Source of the DNA: Salvia splendens
Taxonomy: Eukaryota > Streptophyta > Magnoliopsida > Lamiales > Lamiaceae
NCBI RefSeq assembly: GCF_004379255.2
Contig: NC_056036.1
Coordinates: 806,001 to 870,000, forward strand
Direction: 5' to 3'
Length of the DNA stretch: 64,000 nt
Made by a program: the position numbers and the translations under genes. The notes below the pieces were generated by a model. It was not told where the DNA came from. It did not search any database and worked only from the letters and a program-made list of their open reading frames with translations. Below are positions 60,390-64,000 of the stretch, piece after piece. Positions within the stretch are counted from its first letter, which is position 1. Each line of letters starts with the position of its first letter.

Positions 60390-61349
60390 ATGGCGGATCA
60401 ATACAACCACCACGAGATCAACAAGAGCAATGAGCCATCTGGCGATCGCGGACTGTTCGATTTCGTGGGGGAGAAAGAGGATGAGGCGGTCGCCGGCGAA
60501 TTTGATTAGAAAGTTAAGGTTTCAGAGGAAGATTCGAAGAAGCATCAAACCCTCCGAGAGATGCTTCAGCGATCAAACAGCTCCTCCAGCAGGCAGTAGC
60601 TCTGTGAGTATACCTCACTTTTTTATTTAAAAAAATATCACTAATCGTTTTGAGTTACTTATGAAGATTTTCTAGTTTTTTTTGTTATATTCGTGATACG
60701 TACTAATTTTAAAATAAATTATATATACTCCTACTATAATTATTTAGTGGACTCGTGTGAGTTTATTTATTCAAAATAAAAAAAATTGAAGTTTTAATCG
60801 CGGACATATGATATAATAGGGAATACTTATTTATTTTTCATTCACAATACTATTAATTAAATCAATCAAATTATTAACATTTATGGAATTCAAGGTTATG
60901 AAACCGCTTTTTTATTTTTTATCAATATATATTAGTTTGAAATTTTAAATAAAATTTCATAAAAAAGGATATGGCAAATAAAAAAATGCAAAACTAATAG
61001 AGTTATTATTATGTAATAATATTACTTTGATTGGTGATTGCAGTCTGAAGATGAAGAAATAGGTGAAGAAGATGGAGAAAAGAGGAAGAAAAAGAAGGAT
61101 AAAAAGAAGTGTGATGACAAGAAACCAACTCAAGAGGGTGAAGAGAAGAAAGGGTTGCTAGATAAGATCACGGAGAAGCTGCCCGGCGGCAAGAAGGCGG
61201 AGGAGGTGGCTACACCGCCACCAACTCCGGTGGCTGAGGAGAAGGAGAAGAAAGGGTTCTTGGATAAGATCAAGGACAAAATCCCTGGCTATTCAAAGAC
61301 TGATGAAGAGAAGGAGAATGAAAAGGAAAACGAAGCTGTTTGCAATTAA
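60390..61349 (+). pseudogene. SK-type acidic dehydrin, copy A, with nonsense and frameshift in exon 1
   Basis: Two exons: 60390-60603 and 61044-61349, with a GT-AG intron (GTGAGT...TTGCAG) placed right after the serine tract, as in acidic dehydrins. Exon 1 reads MADQYNHHEINKSNEPSGDR then GLFDFVGEKEDEAVAGEFD, then a TAG at 60507-60509 where related dehydrins have a codon before KVKVSEE. The same frame continues to the S-segment (LQRSNSSSS), but one extra base, probably a G in AGCAGGCAG near 60591, shifts it to another TAG. The exon 2 frame is intact: [20 protein letters not shown], then K-segments [16 protein letters not shown] and [15 protein letters not shown]. Dehydrins are disordered stress proteins that protect membranes and enzymes on drying and freezing. 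Two independent lesions argue for a pseudogene, though base errors at both sites remain possible. Confidence 0.85.
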
Positions 61350-62210
61350 ATAATTAAGATAATAAATATTAGTAGTGTTTTGAATATGTTGTCAATGTTT
61401 AATTTGTGATTGTGATTATTATTGTAGTGTTGTTTGGTTTGTTAATAGTGTTAGGTATATGTTACGAAAATTACGTTTATATATTAGTTTTAAATGAAAT
61501 GTGATCAATGGAATGTGAGACCTTATTACCATTTATGGTAAAAGTGAACCGAAATTTCTATTCGCGAACGGACTAAAATGGAAAAATGGAACTCCTATTT
61601 GCGGACGAAAAGGAGTATTAATTATCATGCATCTAAAACAGAAAATAAAAACATTATTTATTAAAATTAAATATTAATTAAAATATTTTAAATATTTAAT
61701 GCAAAAACGACAAACGACTATGTATGATAGTGTATGGTTACGGATGGAGATTTATATAGCACTTTTTAAAAGTGGACACATTGTTATATATAGCTACCGC
61801 TAAATGAGGTATACAATTATATTAACAATAAATAAATTATATATTTATTCATATTGCAAATAAATCATAATATTTACATATTTCAATTTAAAACTCTTGC
61901 CATTCATAGTCGCAATATTGGAAACATTCTAATTTTCGATACGATACGGTGTAGAATAGAAGAAAACTGTCTTCCTTTAATACCTTTACGACAGATTTTG
62001 CAAATTTTGTAATGGACAACCATAAATAGAATAAATTAAATTGAAAGTGAGTTAATAAAAACTTACTAGTGTAATCTACAATATGGTTAGCAAGTCACTG
62101 ATTAGAAAACTATGTATATAAATTTCATTGAAATTGGCTAAACATTAATTTTCCATTCAATATTAATTTTCGGGTTATAGTTTGTGAAATGAAAAACTGT
62201 TGGGCCCATG
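61350..62210. other. Spacer between dehydrin copies
   Basis: AT-rich 3' flank of copy A. About 61487-61618 resembles the right half of the Stowaway-like MITE at 39418-39668 (GGTAAAAGTGAACCGA, CGGACTAAAATGG, GGAACTCCTATTTGCGGAC). No gene seen. Confidence 0.5.
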
Positions 62211-63321
62211 GTTGTGTTGGATCACGTTTTTTAATTTCGAGAACTGGGCCCAATTGAGATACTTATGCAATATAATTTATAATCAAATTTTGGGTTTCAA
62301 CTACAAAATTTGTGGCAAATTTTAATTATTACCAAAATTTCTCCAAAATCACATAAAGAGGGGGCAAAGCCCTTCAAGTTGAATTTTTTATTTTCATTAA
62401 TATAATATCAGTCCAATTTTCAGTTATTTACGTGAATTGTCCTGTAAAAGCTCTTATCATAAAATTGAAACATAAAAAGTTATTATCGCAAAATTTTAAA
62501 TATAAAAATTAAGTAATTAGTGTGACTAAATTAATATTTTAAGTGTAAATAGAATATTTGGTTAACTTTAATATCTTAATTAAATACATTGATTTTTATT
62601 TAAAATTAAAAAATAGTACAAGTAATTTAGGACAGACTGAAAAAAAAGTATAAATAGCATTAAAAGAAGATAATAGTAGCTTTTATAGAAACGATTTTCT
62701 GCGTAAGTCTATGCTCCAAACCAATTAGTCACTCTTTTCATAATTGCATTCTGATATCTTTCACTATCATCCTAATCTTGCTTTCATAAATTTATTGTGT
62801 AGGGCGCATAATTTATTCCCCAAAACTTAGCGATTTGTTTTACTGTTAACATATCGATATTCAACTGTGTTATATATAATCAATTTACATGTGTTTGTTT
62901 GTTTTAAATTTGTTAATTACTCCTATATCTTTACTGTTACATAAACTTTTCTTATGTTCATTTTATCAGATTATAATATTATAAGAATGATGTTAAATTA
63001 ATTGAGTCGTGCATGGCAATAGATACTAGTACTACTATCTCTTTTTATTTGAAAATAAATCACCAATCGTTTAAAGTTACTTGTGAACATTTTTTTGGTT
63101 CTATTCGTGATTGTTGTAGTATGAAATATTTTTACATATACTAATTTGATAATACATTTATAGTAATATAAATATAATTATTTAGTGGAGTGTGAGATTA
63201 TTTATCCAAAAAAATGTTTCAATCAAATTATATAAATTTATCTAAATCAAGGCTTATGAAAATAAAAACTCATCTTTTTCAAAGAGAGGGAATATTATTA
63301 TTATTTGATTGATGGTTGCAG
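62211..63321. repeat. Dehydrin duplication block B, upstream and intron part
   Basis: 62211-62765 is a diverged copy of 57091-57329 plus 59092-59460. 63041-63321 is a diverged copy of dehydrin intron 1 (60625-61043; shared TATTCGTGAT, ATAATTATTTAGTGGA). Sequence matching exon 1 and the proximal promoter is missing between about 62770 and 63040. The block therefore arose by tandem duplication and then lost about 1 kb. Confidence 0.75.
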
Positions 63322-63540
63322 TTGGTTGGGGAAGATGGAGAGAAGAAGAAAAAGAAGTGTGATGACAACAAACCAACTCAAGAGGCTGAAGAGAAGAAAG
63401 GGAAGCTTTCCGGCAACAAGAAGGCGGAGGAGGTGGCTTTGCCTCCGCCAACTCCGGCAGCAGCCACTCCGGGGGCTGACGACAAGGAGAAGAAAGGTTG
63501 ATGAGAAGGAGAAGGACAAGGAATCTGTTGCAACTAAATA
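63322..63540 (+). pseudogene. Dehydrin copy B, exon 2 remnant without K-segments
   Basis: It follows an acceptor GGTTGCAG equivalent to that of copy A. The reading VGEDGEKKKKKCDDNKPTQE then EEKKGKLSGNKKAEEVALPP is clearly copy A exon 2, but the core of the first K-segment ([10 protein letters not shown]) is deleted. After KEKKG a TGA at 63499-63501 ends the frame because a second deletion removed the second K-segment. The 3' end (GAATCTGTTGCAACTAAATA) still matches copy A. There is no exon 1. With neither K-segment nor start it cannot encode a dehydrin. Confidence 0.85.
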
Positions 63541-64000
63541 ATTAAGATATTAATAATAATATAGTAGTACTATGATACTAGAGTTTTGAATAAGTGATTG
63601 TTGTAAAATAGGAGTATGTTATATGAAAACTGCACATGTATTGATATTATATTATTCAGAGTGTATTTGTATGTATATTATACTTATAAAAAAGGTCCCT
63701 AAAAAAATTCGAATCCTAAATTTTTAAATAATATAGGTTTTAGTATTTTAAAAATTCTAATCCTAAAATTTTAAATAATATTAATAATGATATGATTTGT
63801 ATATAAGCCTCAACACTTCCCTTTCTTTGGCATATCTACATTTGCTTTTGGATAGTCTCTACTTTAGTGGCTAATAACTGCAGTTCAGCACATAAAAGTT
63901 TCTTACACATGTCTTATAAATGCCGAAATGGTGTAAAGCTTGCGTTCTACTCGATGGACTTAATCGAGGTTTGCCTAAGCAAGGTATCGGTCGGACGTGA
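63541..64000. other. 3' flank of dehydrin copy B to window end
   Basis: AT-rich with a ~35-bp imperfect direct repeat at about 63695-63785 (TCCTAAATTTTTAAATAATAT, twice). The last ~170 bases are less AT-rich, but no gene is recognised. Confidence 0.35.

Overview
The window is nuclear DNA from a flowering plant. Multi-exon genes with GT-AG introns sit in AT-rich intergenic DNA crowded with MITEs, SINEs and one full-length Copia retrotransposon. The gene families present (HIPP, EIX-type receptor-like protein, group I bZIP, VIT-like, dehydrin) are plant families. An asterid such as a member of the Lamiales is my guess; nothing here proves it.

Layout. 1-3.0 kb: a PIF/Harbinger-like MITE, a diverged direct repeat, and a small HIPP metallochaperone gene (minus strand) with a one-base frameshift. 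3.3-6.7 kb: a receptor-like protein pseudogene (minus) with two frameshifts and a duplicated 3' flank. 9.85-14.65 kb: 19 exons of gamma-tubulin complex component 2 (minus; N-terminus not found), with two GC-AG introns. 17.6-19.2 kb: a complete four-exon group I bZIP gene (minus). 21.97-30.3 kb: the mitochondrial ETF alpha-subunit gene (minus). Its first intron holds a 5,186-bp Copia element with two identical LTRs and a perfect 5-bp target duplication. 33.0-36.9 kb: composite DNA-transposon DNA with two (TA)n-flanked inverted-repeat elements, one carrying a ~0.94-kb array of 44-bp repeats. 38.4-39.0 kb: an intronless VIT-like gene (plus). 41.0-42.3 kb: the complex III hinge subunit QCR6 (plus), whose start codon is split by an intron. 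45.7-47.7 kb: an actin gene (minus) with a leader intron. 49.5-56.4 kb: a seven-exon MINDY-3-type deubiquitinase (minus), with introns full of MITEs, a SINE and local duplications. 57.1-63.5 kb: a tandem-duplicated dehydrin locus (plus), both copies broken; the upstream copy's flank also holds a 1,753-bp Mutator-like element.

The genes are unrelated single-copy loci and do not form an operon or pathway; ETF alpha and QCR6 both feed mitochondrial electron transport, but nothing suggests co-regulation. The main interest is structural: very recent retrotransposition inside an essential gene, nested non-autonomous DNA transposons, and several genes in early decay. Exon boundaries come from splice consensus, reading-frame continuity and remembered family conservation, not from transcripts.
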